This document shows positions 1 through 8,517 of a DNA stretch of 64,000 bases, in pieces (the first letter of the stretch is position 1; every line of letters starts with the position of its first letter). Below the pieces are notes generated by a model, which was not told the DNA's origin, searched no databases, and was given only the letters and a program-made list of their open reading frames with translations. The stretch is from the NCBI GenBank assembly GCA_018267275.1, contig JAFDYV010000009.1, forward strand, positions 248,001 to 312,000. The letters are read 5' to 3'. This stretch comes from Bacteroidota bacterium. Its GTDB lineage: Bacteria > Bacteroidota > Bacteroidia > Cytophagales > Cyclobacteriaceae. The position numbers were made by a program, and so were the translations under genes.

Positions 1-338
1 GCCAATGCCTTACCTTTGTCTGGTTGCTGTTGATACGATGATGGAATATAAATCGACATGAAAGGCGCATCCAAGCCACCCATCTTCGCGCGCTCGTAGT
101 CAAAATCACCATCTTTGGTAGAAACCGGAATACCCATGTACTCCCGCTCCAACCTAAAATTTTTGACTTTTAGCCTATAAGGCAAATCCACGTGCCCATC
201 GGTGATGATGAACTTGTGAGCTAACTCATCCGCAAAAGCGCGAAGCTGCTCTTCGTTCATCCGATCAACAGGTTTCTTTTGTTCGCATGCCACCAACAAA
301 ATGAACAGACCAAGACACGGTAGAAGTTTGAATCGCAT
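1..338 (-). CDS. Membrane dipeptidase (peptidase M19) lipoprotein, N-terminal part only
   Basis: Only the first 112 codons are present; the gene runs off the left edge. The start ATG is the complement of 336-338. The N-terminus is a lipoprotein signal peptide with lipobox L-V-A-C (Cys at about residue 18), so the enzyme is probably anchored in the envelope. At about residues 46-51 the motif T-D-G-H-V-D-L matches the first metal-binding HxD motif of M19 (renal dipeptidase-like) zinc peptidases, which cleave dipeptides. The remaining metal ligands lie outside the window, so the family call rests on this motif and the following sequence. It is divergent from the cytochrome b5-like gene, with only 37 bp between the start codons. 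Confidence 0.75.
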   Translation of the reverse strand, partial: MRFKLLPCLGLFILLVACEQKKPVDRMNEEQLRAFADELAHKFIITDGHVDLPYRLKVKNFRLEREYMGIPVSTKDGDFDYERAKMGGLDAPFMSIYIPSSYQQQPDKGKAL

Positions 339-375
339 ATGTTTATTTTTGAACCTTAAAGTTATTGATTTTTCG

Positions 376-621
376 ATGCCAGATGAAGCAAAAGTAGTAA
401 CGCGCGCGCAACTTGCTTTGCGCAACGGACAAGACAAACCCGAAGTGTGGATTGCGTTTCAAGGCAATGTGTACGATGTAACCACCTCACGACTTTGGAA
501 AAACGGCAAGCACTATGAACATTGGGCTGGCCAAGACCTAACGGACGAATTACAAGATGCTCCCCATACCGAAGAAGTCTTTAAGAAATTCAAACTTATT
601 GCTCGATTGGAAGGTTCTTAA
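376..621 (+). CDS. Cytochrome b5-like heme-binding domain protein
   Basis: This small soluble protein of 81 residues consists almost entirely of a cytochrome b5-like fold. The block H46-Y-E-H49-W-A-G-Q-D and the A-P-H64 further on are where heme-ligating histidines sit in this prokaryotic family; no membrane segment is visible. The frame is open upstream to 301, but that part overlaps the divergent dipeptidase start and is not b5-like, so I take ATG 376. A TATTTTTG box (344-351) resembles a Bacteroidota -7 element, though no well-spaced -33 is seen. The last bases overlap the convergent DUF58 stop by 4 nt. The electron partner is unknown. Confidence 0.8.
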   Translation: MPDEAKVVTRAQLALRNGQDKPEVWIAFQGNVYDVTTSRLWKNGKHYEHWAGQDLTDELQDAPHTEEVFKKFKLIARLEGS

Positions 622-1949
622 ATCAGATTCCTCGCCTTTAACTCTAAGTATTTGTTGATGGTGTTGATGGTAAGCTTTTGTGGTGACGTGAGTATCGAAT
701 GAATACCGAACTTCTGCAATTCCTTTACAATCAACTTCTTTTCAAATGCAAGTCGCTCGGCAATGGCCTGATGATAAACCTGCCGCAAATCGGTGCTAGG
801 CTCATCAATCAGCTTGGCCAACTCCGTATTTTCGAAAAAAATAACCACCAACAAATGCTGGTTGGCAAGGCTGATCAAATACGGTAACTGCCGCTGTAAG
901 GCGTATACGCTTTCAAAGTTAGTGAACAACAATAATAAGCTTCGTTGTGAGAGCGCCTTGCGGAGCCCAACATATAAAGCTGAGTAGTCACTTTCTAAAA
1001 AAGCTGTTTTTTGGCGATATAGGTTTTCCTGAATCACAGCCATTTGATTGTTTTTGCGGGATGCAGGCAACAGTGTATTGATTTTCTCTTGAAATGTTAC
1101 CAGCCCGGCCTTGTCAGATTTTTTTATGGCAATGTTCGAGATCACCAGCGATGCGTTGATGGCGTAGTCCAACAAACTCATTTCCGCAAAAGGCATTTGC
1201 ATCACACGGCTTTTGTCAATCAAAGAGTACACTTGTTGCGAGCGTTCATCTTGGTATTGGTTCACCATCAACTTGCTCTTGCGGGCGGTCGCTTTCCAGT
1301 TCACCGTACGAAAGTCATCGCCCATCACATACTCTTTGATCAGCTCAAACTCTTGGTTGTGCCCAATTTTCCTAATTCGCTTGATGCCGGAATTTTGCAG
1401 GTTTTGTGAAATGGCGAGCAATTCATATTTGCGCATTTGAATGTATGAAGGATACACGGGCACCATCTTATCTTGATCGAACCTAAAACGTCTGCGCAAC
1501 AAACCCAATGGTGATGCCACCAGCACGTTAACTGCTCCAAAAGAGTACTCGCCACGTTTCACGGGCCGCAAAGTGTAGTCGAGGTGTTTTTTTTCGCCTG
1601 GCTTCACCGATAGTTTGAATTCTACATCTCTGCGCTGAAACTGATGTGGTATCTCTTCGAAAACACGCAACGAAATATTAAACGGATAGAAGCTCTCTAA
1701 ATAAATGGTGACTTTGTTTTCATCACCATTTGAAAGTTTTTCTGCCACCATTCGGCCTCCGTCCATTCCTTTTCGGGTACGGAACAATAACAGCGCATCT
1801 GTAAAAACGATAGCCAGAAAAAGAAAAAAAAGGATTTTTAATGGGCCAGGCGCAAAGTCCAAAATAAAGAACACCACAAACAATAGCACAAGGCCAATGC
1901 AGGCACTAAAAAAGCGATTCGTAATGTAAAGCGACTTCAGGAGCTTCAT
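618..1949 (-). CDS. DUF58 domain-containing protein
   Basis: This 443-residue protein has two adjacent membrane helices within the first 55 residues, followed by a cytoplasmic part. The DUF58 signature G-D-D-F-R-T-V-N-W-K-A-T-A-R is near residues 210-223 and leads into a von Willebrand A-like fold (V-Y-S-L-I-D-K-S). DUF58 proteins are regularly encoded right after MoxR AAA+ ATPases and are thought to be their partners; the actual substrate is unknown. Here its ATG overlaps the MoxR stop codon (TAATG), so the two are translationally coupled. It is the last gene of the minus-strand operon that starts at 6811. Confidence 0.9.
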   Translation of the reverse strand: MKLLKSLYITNRFFSACIGLVLLFVVFFILDFAPGPLKILFFLFLAIVFTDALLLFRTRKGMDGGRMVAEKLSNGDENKVTIYLESFYPFNISLRVFEEIPHQFQRRDVEFKLSVKPGEKKHLDYTLRPVKRGEYSFGAVNVLVASPLGLLRRRFRFDQDKMVPVYPSYIQMRKYELLAISQNLQNSGIKRIRKIGHNQEFELIKEYVMGDDFRTVNWKATARKSKLMVNQYQDERSQQVYSLIDKSRVMQMPFAEMSLLDYAINASLVISNIAIKKSDKAGLVTFQEKINTLLPASRKNNQMAVIQENLYRQKTAFLESDYSALYVGLRKALSQRSLLLLFTNFESVYALQRQLPYLISLANQHLLVVIFFENTELAKLIDEPSTDLRQVYHQAIAERLAFEKKLIVKELQKFGIHSILTSPQKLTINTINKYLELKARNLI

Positions 1950-2926
1950 TATCGCGGTACTTCAATTTTGTCGATGATCTGCTTTACCACATCGTCAATC
2001 GACACGCCTTCCATTTCCTTTTCAGGACTTAGTTGCAGGCGATGGCGGAGAACAGGGAGTGCGATAAACTTTACATCTTCAGGGCTAACAAAATCACGCC
2101 CGTTAATGAGTGCATAAGCCTTTGCACTCATTAACATGGCGATAGAAGCACGTGGCGAAGCACCCAAAAACAACATTGGGTTCTTGCGGGTTTCATCCAC
2201 CATCCCAACAATATACTTCATCAGGTTTTCTTCAATATGCACTTGGTGCGCGAGTTGTCTAAATGCAAGAATCTGCTCACCGGTTAACACACTCGTCACA
2301 TTTTGCGCTGGCTGCGCACCCTGCCGCTGGTGGTGGCGTGTTAAAATAATCGCCTCCTCATCAGGGTTGGGGTAGCCCACCACAATCTTAAATAAGAAGC
2401 GATCCAATTGCGCTTCCGGCAATCGATATGTGCCCTCGTGCTCAATCGGGTTTTGAGTCGCAACTACCAAGTATGGTAATTTCATTTTGCGCGTATGCCC
2501 ATCAATGGTCACCTGACGTTCTTCCATTACCTCAAACAAGGCTGCTTGTGTTTTCGCGGGGGCGCGATTGATCTCATCGATTAACACAATATTCGAAAAA
2601 ATAGGGCCCTGCTTAAATTCAAATTCCGATGTCTTGAGGTTATATACCGATGTACCCAACACGTCAGACGGCATCAAGTCTGGGGTAAACTGTATACGAG
2701 AAAAATCAATGGCAACCACTTTTGAAAGCAATTTTGCCGTGAGCGTTTTTGCCACGCCCGGCACGCCTTCAATAAGCACGTGCCCATCAGCAAGGATAGC
2801 CACAAGTAGTTGATCTATCATAGCATCTTGCCCTACAATAACCTTGGCAATTTCTTGTTTGATGCGTGCCACCTGTTGGTGCAAGGCCGTGGCTTCTACC
2901 CTACTGTGAAAAACATTTTCTTCCAT
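1949..2926 (-). CDS. MoxR family AAA+ ATPase
   Basis: This 325-residue AAA+ ATPase carries Walker A G-V-P-G-V-A-K-T (about residues 55-62), Walker B V-L-I-D-E-I-N-R-A (about 114-122), and the C-terminal lid domain typical of the MoxR/RavA clade. MoxR proteins act as chaperone-like ATPases that help mature or regulate partner proteins, often with VWA-domain partners. Its neighbours, DUF58 directly downstream and DUF4350/DUF4129 upstream, are the usual set for Bacteroidota. The ATG at 2926 lies 17 bp after the DUF4350 stop, so it is co-transcribed. Confidence 0.93.
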   Translation of the reverse strand: MEENVFHSRVEATALHQQVARIKQEIAKVIVGQDAMIDQLLVAILADGHVLIEGVPGVAKTLTAKLLSKVVAIDFSRIQFTPDLMPSDVLGTSVYNLKTSEFEFKQGPIFSNIVLIDEINRAPAKTQAALFEVMEERQVTIDGHTRKMKLPYLVVATQNPIEHEGTYRLPEAQLDRFLFKIVVGYPNPDEEAIILTRHHQRQGAQPAQNVTSVLTGEQILAFRQLAHQVHIEENLMKYIVGMVDETRKNPMLFLGASPRASIAMLMSAKAYALINGRDFVSPEDVKFIALPVLRHRLQLSPEKEMEGVSIDDVVKQIIDKIEVPR

Positions 2927-2943
2927 ATCGATAAATTAACTTG

Positions 2944-4125
2944 CTATTTCTTTTTCCAAAAGTCAATAATTGTGTCAGATAACCTTTTTAACCGGGCAGC
3001 ATCAATTTGCTTCGCACGATGCACGGCATCAAATTGGCTCAGCAGATCACGCACGGCATCAAGCGAATGGCCTGTTTTTTTTGCGAGGGCTTCGGCAAAC
3101 CCTTCATGCCCCGGATTAACGTTGAGAAAATAATGCGATCGTACCCGATCCCAAAAGAATGCAATCTTCTTTTCTGCAATATTTTTATGGTCGGCACGCT
3201 GGTAGTATAAATTACCGATGGTTGCCACAAACTCGAGCGTTGTATTTGTTAAGGGCTTAATAATGGGAATGATGCGCTGCTTACGCTTTGCCTCAAAGAA
3301 AATAAACGTGATCACCAAAGCAATCGAAAGATAATATGCCCATCTTAAGGTTTCGTTGCGCAACACAAACCGCAATGGCGTACCAACTTCCATGCGACCC
3401 AAATGGTAGAATTCCGTTCTCAAAATCTCTCTCTTGCCGAGCGAAGCAAAAAGCGATGAAACCAAGTCGTTGTTGTTTGCTGAAAGCAGGTGAATATTAG
3501 TAAGCACCATAGGTGTGCAAGCCAAAACAAGTGCTCCCTTCCCATGCTGCACCCGAATGGCTACCGCTTGGTTGGCTTCATTGCGAACCAATACTGTTGC
3601 CTGCACTGAATCTACCTTTCCAAAGTGGGTATGGATGTGATCGGTGCGAACGGGAAAAGATGAGAGTGTATCGAATGAAGTATTTACCAGATGTAAGTTA
3701 AGCGTGTCTTTATTTGGAAATAGCTCTTCACCCTTAAACAAGTTGTCGTAAACTGAAATTCCGAGGGTATCAGCCAATTTTCCATAATAATAATCGCCCA
3801 TCAGCAACGCCTGGCCACCTTTTGCCACGTGTGCCAGCAGTGCCTTGGTATCTTCAGTGCCTACACTCATAGACCGAGCAACAGCAAACAAAGCAGTTTC
3901 AGCATCTGCAGAGTCTTTCAATTCATAAAAAGTTTTGTACGAATTCTTCACCGCATAGCCCGACTTCCGAAGCAACGTTTGCAATGCGATAGTGCCGTAG
4001 GGATTGGTATCGGCAGACGCATAAGTAACGCGCCAATCAAATTGTTTGGAACGGGAAAGCTGTACCACTAAAAAAATGGCCACTAAAATTGCGAGATAGC
4101 TAATATATTTCCAGTCCTTCTTCAA
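2944..4125 (-). CDS. DUF4350 domain-containing membrane protein
   Basis: This 393-residue protein has an N-terminal membrane helix (about residues 8-24), an extracytoplasmic DUF4350 domain (about 40-200, opening with N-P-Y-G-T-I-A-L-Q-T-L-L) and a second helix near residues 262-280. The remainder is a charged cytoplasmic tail. The function of DUF4350 is not known; its fold is related to class I glutamine amidotransferases. The start is a TTG whose last bases form the DUF4129 stop (TTGA, 4-nt overlap), which implies translational coupling. It sits between DUF4129 and MoxR, as in other Bacteroidota. Confidence 0.83.
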   Translation of the reverse strand: MKKDWKYISYLAILVAIFLVVQLSRSKQFDWRVTYASADTNPYGTIALQTLLRKSGYAVKNSYKTFYELKDSADAETALFAVARSMSVGTEDTKALLAHVAKGGQALLMGDYYYGKLADTLGISVYDNLFKGEELFPNKDTLNLHLVNTSFDTLSSFPVRTDHIHTHFGKVDSVQATVLVRNEANQAVAIRVQHGKGALVLACTPMVLTNIHLLSANNNDLVSSLFASLGKREILRTEFYHLGRMEVGTPLRFVLRNETLRWAYYLSIALVITFIFFEAKRKQRIIPIIKPLTNTTLEFVATIGNLYYQRADHKNIAEKKIAFFWDRVRSHYFLNVNPGHEGFAEALAKKTGHSLDAVRDLLSQFDAVHRAKQIDAARLKRLSDTIIDFWKKK

Positions 4126-4865
4126 GGGTTGAGTTTTTGTCGCCAGGTGGCAAAAGTGTTTTGCACGTGTGCAAATGTCTGTGTGTTAATCTTAAAGTTT
4201 CCGTACCAAGCGTAGTCGAAATAAAAACTGAGCTCGTTCAACCCAACCTTCACTTCACCCGCTTTCAGTTCTTCTACATAATCGTGGTTGGTTTTACCGG
4301 CCTGCCATTGTATCAGGTGCCGATCGGCCAACATCTTCAGCGCATATAATAAAATCAAACGCGTGGCTTGCCGATATTCTTGCTTTGCCGTTGCCTCCTC
4401 AATCAGTTTTTCAAAATTCATTTCGTGTATGTTCTCTTCAAAAAATGCACCACGCATCTGCCCAGCATCTGAACCGGTATAGAACATTTTCAATGCATTT
4501 ACTTTCAGCAGTGCCATAATTATTACCACTACTACAATGAAGGCCAAAATATAAACGAGCAAACGTCCTACGTCAGTTTCTACTGCGCCTTGTATTAAAT
4601 TCGATAGCAGCTCATTCACCCATCGCCAGAATCTCTGCCATAGTGTTTCTGCAACAGTAGGCGGCTGCTTGTAGTCAAATTCAGGGCTCAATTGTAGGCT
4701 GTCGAGCGCTTGCTGATTGAAAGGATGCAGCTCAATAACCACAGTATCTCGCACGCCAACAAACTCTTTCTCTTCTTCATCTTGTCCATCAAACACCGGC
4801 AAGTCTGTCTGTCCCAGCGCAAGCTGCGAAATCAAAATCGCGAGAAGGAAGAATATCTTTTTCAA
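4122..4865 (-). CDS. DUF4129 domain-containing protein
   Basis: This protein of about 247 residues has a signal peptide (K-K-I-F-F-L-L-A-I-L), an extracytoplasmic stretch, one membrane helix around residue 105 (L-L-V-Y-I-L-A-F-I-V-V-V-V), and a C-terminal cytoplasmic DUF4129 domain. That domain includes R-L-I-L-L-Y-A-L-K and the closing F-D-Y-A-W-Y-G. DUF4129 is often found next to or fused with transglutaminase-like proteins and MoxR/DUF58 pairs; its role is unknown. No ATG is available. I chose TTG 4865, which puts the K-K signal start first; GTG 4868 and TTG 4871 are alternatives. The stop overlaps the next start. Confidence 0.78.
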   Translation of the reverse strand: MKKIFFLLAILISQLALGQTDLPVFDGQDEEEKEFVGVRDTVVIELHPFNQQALDSLQLSPEFDYKQPPTVAETLWQRFWRWVNELLSNLIQGAVETDVGRLLVYILAFIVVVVIIMALLKVNALKMFYTGSDAGQMRGAFFEENIHEMNFEKLIEEATAKQEYRQATRLILLYALKMLADRHLIQWQAGKTNHDYVEELKAGEVKVGLNELSFYFDYAWYGNFKINTQTFAHVQNTFATWRQKLNP

Positions 4866-4877
4866 CACCAAGGCGGT

Positions 4878-5864
4878 TTAGTATTGCTCTTCGCGCTGGT
4901 TGGCTGAGTTATCTGGCGCCTGCCCAAACTTTTCAATGTCGCTCATCAAACCGCGGGCCTCTTTGATTTCTACAAGATTAAAGTACTGAAAAGCTACACC
5001 TAAATGGGTCAACGCAGAAAAAAGTATTTGCGTCATATAGTAAAATACAAACATTATTTGAAAAACGGTTGCCATTGGTCCATTAAAATCCAGTTGACCT
5101 TGTTCGGTGACATCGTGCATAATCGTCATGTTAGCGAAAATTGAAAAAGGTAACGTAATGACATAAGAAAGTACAAACCCTATCAAAGATAAAATAAGAA
5201 CAAGTCCAAAAGTGCTCCACCACTTACCCTTCACTAGAAAAAAAGACCTGGACAGCGCCTTGAAAAAACCACAATCTTCAAATATTTGGATTACAAAAAT
5301 CGGCTGTGTTGCAACCCATAGATATATATATCCAACCAAGACCGCGAAAAAACCAAAGAAGACTAATATCGGAGATATTGTTGAGAGGATAATCATCGGA
5401 ATTATTCCAACCAAGACCACGAAAACAAAAAGTATCACGTACAAAAAAACTGAACCTAGGTACTTCAAAAAATTGGAGCGCACTTCATCCCAAACCCTGC
5501 TCAGATCAATCATATTTGTTTGTTCAACTTGGTAAAGTCTTAAATAACTATTTACAGTAGTAATAGTTAGCACATAAGTGACAATTCCTACCACAGAAAT
5601 CAGAACCATTTGGAGCCAAAAACTTATGCTTGTGAAAAAACTGAGGGCCGATGTCGGATCGGCTTTTGACGCGGTAATTTGAGAGAAAAGGTCCGAAAAC
5701 AAATTACCAAAAATCAAACTAACAAGTAGAGCAGGAGGCCCAGCTATGAAAAACAAAGCCTTGCCGAGCGATTTAAAGTTCTGTCTTAGAAAGTAAAATG
5801 TAACATTGATTTTCTCGCTGAAGTCGCGAAGCTGCTGGTATTTGATTGCTACGAACGTTTCCAT
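4878..5864 (-). CDS. Multi-pass membrane protein of the MoxR/SpoIIM cluster
   Basis: This 328-residue integral membrane protein has about six hydrophobic segments (for example A-L-F-F-I-A-G-P-P-A-L-L near residue 38 and F-L-Y-V-I-L-F-V-F-V-V-L near residue 140). I do not recognise a named domain; it resembles the uncharacterised helix-bundle proteins that accompany SpoIIM and RDD proteins. It begins 16 nt inside the SpoIIM gene and ends just before DUF4129, so it belongs to the same operon and presumably the same membrane complex (inference). The C-terminal 25 residues are hydrophilic, with N-Q-R-E-E-Q-Y at the end. Confidence 0.7.
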   Translation of the reverse strand: METFVAIKYQQLRDFSEKINVTFYFLRQNFKSLGKALFFIAGPPALLVSLIFGNLFSDLFSQITASKADPTSALSFFTSISFWLQMVLISVVGIVTYVLTITTVNSYLRLYQVEQTNMIDLSRVWDEVRSNFLKYLGSVFLYVILFVFVVLVGIIPMIILSTISPILVFFGFFAVLVGYIYLWVATQPIFVIQIFEDCGFFKALSRSFFLVKGKWWSTFGLVLILSLIGFVLSYVITLPFSIFANMTIMHDVTEQGQLDFNGPMATVFQIMFVFYYMTQILFSALTHLGVAFQYFNLVEIKEARGLMSDIEKFGQAPDNSANQREEQY

Positions 5865-6811
5865 TTCTTGTGAAGTTGTGCGGGGTAAATGATAAAGTAA
5901 AAAATCATCAACAAAGCCGAAAAGCCGATGATCATGGTTTTAATACTCCAGTGCATAAAGGCATAACGGGTAATGAACGATTCGATAAAGCCGGCCATCA
6001 CAAAAAATGGCACCAACCCCATCACAATTTTCAGTCCGTCTAAGGCACCTTTTTTAAATGATGCCATACGCGAGTACGTGCCGGGAAACAAAATACTGTT
6101 GCCCATTAAAAAACCTGCCGCACCAGCAATCACAATAGAAGTTAGCTCGATTGTACCATGCAACATGATGACAGGGAAAGCTTGCGAAAGTTGGTTCTGC
6201 TGATAGAAGAAGGTAACAAATGCGCCTACCATGATGCCGTTGTAAAACAATGCCAACCCGGTGCCCAAAGATGCAAACAACCCGTTTACAAAAACCTGAA
6301 ACGAAACCATAATGTTGTTGAGCGTGATACGAAAGAACATTTCAAGCTCCCCGGCTTTAGAATAAACCGAGGTTGGGTTGCCAGCCTTAATGTTCTCCAT
6401 GGTCATTGCCACATAGTCATCACCCAAAATCAACCGAACAAATGTATCGTCATTGGCTACCGATACAACGCCAATTGCATTGGCGATTAAAAACACCAAC
6501 AACGCGTAAAGCATTGGCTTGCGTGCGCGCCACATCACCTCGGGTACCTCGTATTTCCAAAATGTAACAAACCGGTTGGCTTCTTCTTTCTTATTCTTAT
6601 AAATCTCTAAATGAATTTTGCTCGCCAAAGAGTTGAGATAATGCGTGGTGCGGCTGGTGGGGTATTGCGTGCGCGCAAAAGAAAGGTCATCTGTAATTTG
6701 GATGAACAGCTCTGCCAACTGATCGGGTGGAGCTTGGCCTTGTTGGTTTACCACTTTTTCAAATTGCTCCCACCTTGGCTTGTTGCGTTGTATGAAGGCC
6801 GACTCGCGCAT
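5849..6811 (-). CDS. Stage II sporulation protein M (SpoIIM) family membrane protein
   Basis: This 320-residue protein has a soluble N-terminal part (about 1-95) followed by five or six membrane helices. It matches the SpoIIM/DUF95 family: the pattern around N-N-I-M-V-S-F-Q-V-F-V-N-G, then F-Y-N-G-I-M-V-G-A-F, and M-L-H-G-T-I-E-L. In sporulating Firmicutes SpoIIM helps peptidoglycan remodelling during engulfment; in non-sporulating Bacteroidota the homologue's role is unknown and it always travels with RDD and MoxR-linked genes. ATG 6811 is the first gene of the minus-strand operon; its promoter should lie in 6812-6887. Confidence 0.87.
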   Translation of the reverse strand: MRESAFIQRNKPRWEQFEKVVNQQGQAPPDQLAELFIQITDDLSFARTQYPTSRTTHYLNSLASKIHLEIYKNKKEEANRFVTFWKYEVPEVMWRARKPMLYALLVFLIANAIGVVSVANDDTFVRLILGDDYVAMTMENIKAGNPTSVYSKAGELEMFFRITLNNIMVSFQVFVNGLFASLGTGLALFYNGIMVGAFVTFFYQQNQLSQAFPVIMLHGTIELTSIVIAGAAGFLMGNSILFPGTYSRMASFKKGALDGLKIVMGLVPFFVMAGFIESFITRYAFMHWSIKTMIIGFSALLMIFYFIIYPAQLHKKWKRS

Positions 6812-6887
6812 ACTATTTAAGGCTGGAAGATAGAACGCAGGATTTTGGCAAGCAACCCGAATTGAAATAATTGTTGCAGCTTTTCTG

Positions 6888-6918
6888 TTTTGTTGAAATC
6901 TGCTGTTGATTACATTTG
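6888..6918 (+). promoter_or_regulatory. Bacteroidota-type promoter of the RDD gene
   Basis: TTTG at 6888-6891, a 19-bp spacer, then TACATTTG at 6911-6918. This fits the Bacteroidota housekeeping promoter (-33 TTTG, -7 TAnnTTTG). It lies 21 bp before the ATG at 6940. Confidence 0.7.
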
Positions 6919-6939
6919 AGAAATTGATCCGAAAACTTG

Positions 6940-7653
6940 ATGCACACCATTGCGGTTCGTACCACCCAAAATGTTTTTATACACTATCCGCTCGCCAGTG
7001 TAGGCGACCGCATATTGGCTTACTTAATTGATTTGCTCATCAACATCATCTATTTTTTTGCAGTAATTGCTTTTGTCATCAACTTAGACCTGAATAATTC
7101 CTGGGTGATAGGTGCAGTGTTGGTGCTGCCTTATCTATTTTATAAACTTCTGTTTGAGATATTTATGAATGGCCAAACCCCTGGCAAAAGGGCAATGACC
7201 ATTAAGGTAGTGCGGGTAGATGGTACACCTGCAACCATGGGCGGCTATATTCTGCGTTGGATATTTGGCCTGATAGAATTAAATGTCGCCAGTGGGTTAA
7301 TTGCCATGCTGGCAGTGATTGTGGGTGGCAAAGGCCAAAGGATCGGAGACATGGTGGCAGGCACCACCGTGGTCAAGTTACAAGAGGAAAAAACCGCTAC
7401 CGCGCAAAGCGTATTCATTTCGCCCGAAACAAATTATGAGGTAACGTTTCAGCAGGCAATTCAACTGAACCCCAGCGATATTGAACTGATCCAACGGGCG
7501 CTGGAAATCAACCGCGACTTGGGAAACTCAAAACCTGTTTTGGCGATTACCGAAAAAGTCAAGAATCAACTGGGTATCCGCACAGATCTTCCGCCAATCA
7601 AGTTTTTGTATACGCTTATTAAAGATTATCGCCATCTTACATCGTCAAGTTAA
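6940..7653 (+). CDS. RDD family membrane protein
   Basis: This 237-residue protein has an RDD domain in its first 150 residues. The D-R-I-L-A-Y-L-I-D motif sits in the first helix, with a second helix (A-V-L-V-L-P-Y-L-F-Y) and the G-Q-T-P-G-K-R-A-M-T-I-K-V loop, and a third helix before G-Q-R-I-G-D-M. The C-terminal part is soluble and helical. RDD proteins are implicated in ion exchange or membrane stress in some bacteria; the role here is unknown. A TTG lies directly before the ATG in frame, but ATG 6940 fits the promoter. It is divergent from SpoIIM, its constant neighbour in the phylum, and runs into the sugar kinase gene 12 bp later. Confidence 0.87.
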   Translation: MHTIAVRTTQNVFIHYPLASVGDRILAYLIDLLINIIYFFAVIAFVINLDLNNSWVIGAVLVLPYLFYKLLFEIFMNGQTPGKRAMTIKVVRVDGTPATMGGYILRWIFGLIELNVASGLIAMLAVIVGGKGQRIGDMVAGTTVVKLQEEKTATAQSVFISPETNYEVTFQQAIQLNPSDIELIQRALEINRDLGNSKPVLAITEKVKNQLGIRTDLPPIKFLYTLIKDYRHLTSSS

Positions 7654-7665
7654 AAAAATCATCCT

Positions 7666-8508
7666 GTGATTATCATTGCTGATAGTGGCGGTTCAAAGAT
7701 CGACTGGCGCCTATTGCTAAAAAATGGTGAGGTGAAGCAAGCACACACTGCTGGTTTTAACCCATACTATCAACCGCTGGGGCATTTGCAAACCGTCATC
7801 CGCGATTCATTGGTGCCTTTGACCGCGGAGGCCGTTACCAAGATTTTCTACTATGGCACGGGTGTGTCTTCAGAAAAAAATCAAAATTTGATTCAGTCTG
7901 CTTTTGCTGAACATTACCCCAATGCGAAAATTGAAATTGGTTGGGATTTGCTGGCTGCCGCCCGGGCATTGTGTGGCCACGAGCGTGGCATTGCATGTAT
8001 TTTAGGCACTGGCTCTAACTCCTGCCTATACGATGGTGAGCAAATCATCGACAATGTGGCTAACTTAGGTTGGATTTTAGCCGATGAAGGCTCTGGTACC
8101 AACCTGGGCAAACAGATTATTTTTGATTACTTCCGCGGGAATATGCCCGAAAAATTGGCCGCACAATTTAAAGCGCGTTTCCCGTGGTCGCGCGAGGAAG
8201 TGTTGGAGAAAGTCTATCAGCAAGAAAAGCCCGGAGCGTTTTTGGCCAGCTTTGCAAAATTCATCTTCCAACACTTAAAAGAACCGTACTGCTATCAGTT
8301 AGTGTACAAAAGCTTCGATGAGTTTTATACCAACAACGTGATGAAGTACGCCAACTATCAACAAACAAAAGTACACTTCACAGGCTCAATCGCATTTTAC
8401 TTCAGCGATGTGTTGCGCCAAGTAGCCAACGATAAAGGCATCACCGTAAAAAATATTTTGGAAGGCCCTATTGCCGGACTAACACTCTATCATCAAAAGG
8501 ATTTGTAA
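7666..8508 (+). CDS. BadF/BadG/BcrA/BcrD-type amino sugar kinase (GlcNAc/MurNAc kinase-like)
   Basis: This 280-residue ASKHA-fold kinase has phosphate 1 loop I-I-I-A-D-S-G-G-S-K near the N-terminus, a middle catalytic region with C-I-L-G-T-G-S-N-S-C, and the A-D-E-G-S-G-T-N-L-G motif around residue 142. This family includes N-acetylglucosamine kinases and the MurNAc/GlcNAc kinase MurK. Since murQ follows after 9 bp, phosphorylation of MurNAc to the MurQ substrate is the likely job, but GlcNAc cannot be excluded from sequence. The start is GTG 7666; the frame is closed just upstream by the RDD stop, so no earlier ATG exists. Confidence 0.82.
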   Translation: MIIIADSGGSKIDWRLLLKNGEVKQAHTAGFNPYYQPLGHLQTVIRDSLVPLTAEAVTKIFYYGTGVSSEKNQNLIQSAFAEHYPNAKIEIGWDLLAAARALCGHERGIACILGTGSNSCLYDGEQIIDNVANLGWILADEGSGTNLGKQIIFDYFRGNMPEKLAAQFKARFPWSREEVLEKVYQQEKPGAFLASFAKFIFQHLKEPYCYQLVYKSFDEFYTNNVMKYANYQQTKVHFTGSIAFYFSDVLRQVANDKGITVKNILEGPIAGLTLYHQKDL

Positions 8509-8517
8509 TTTTACCAT

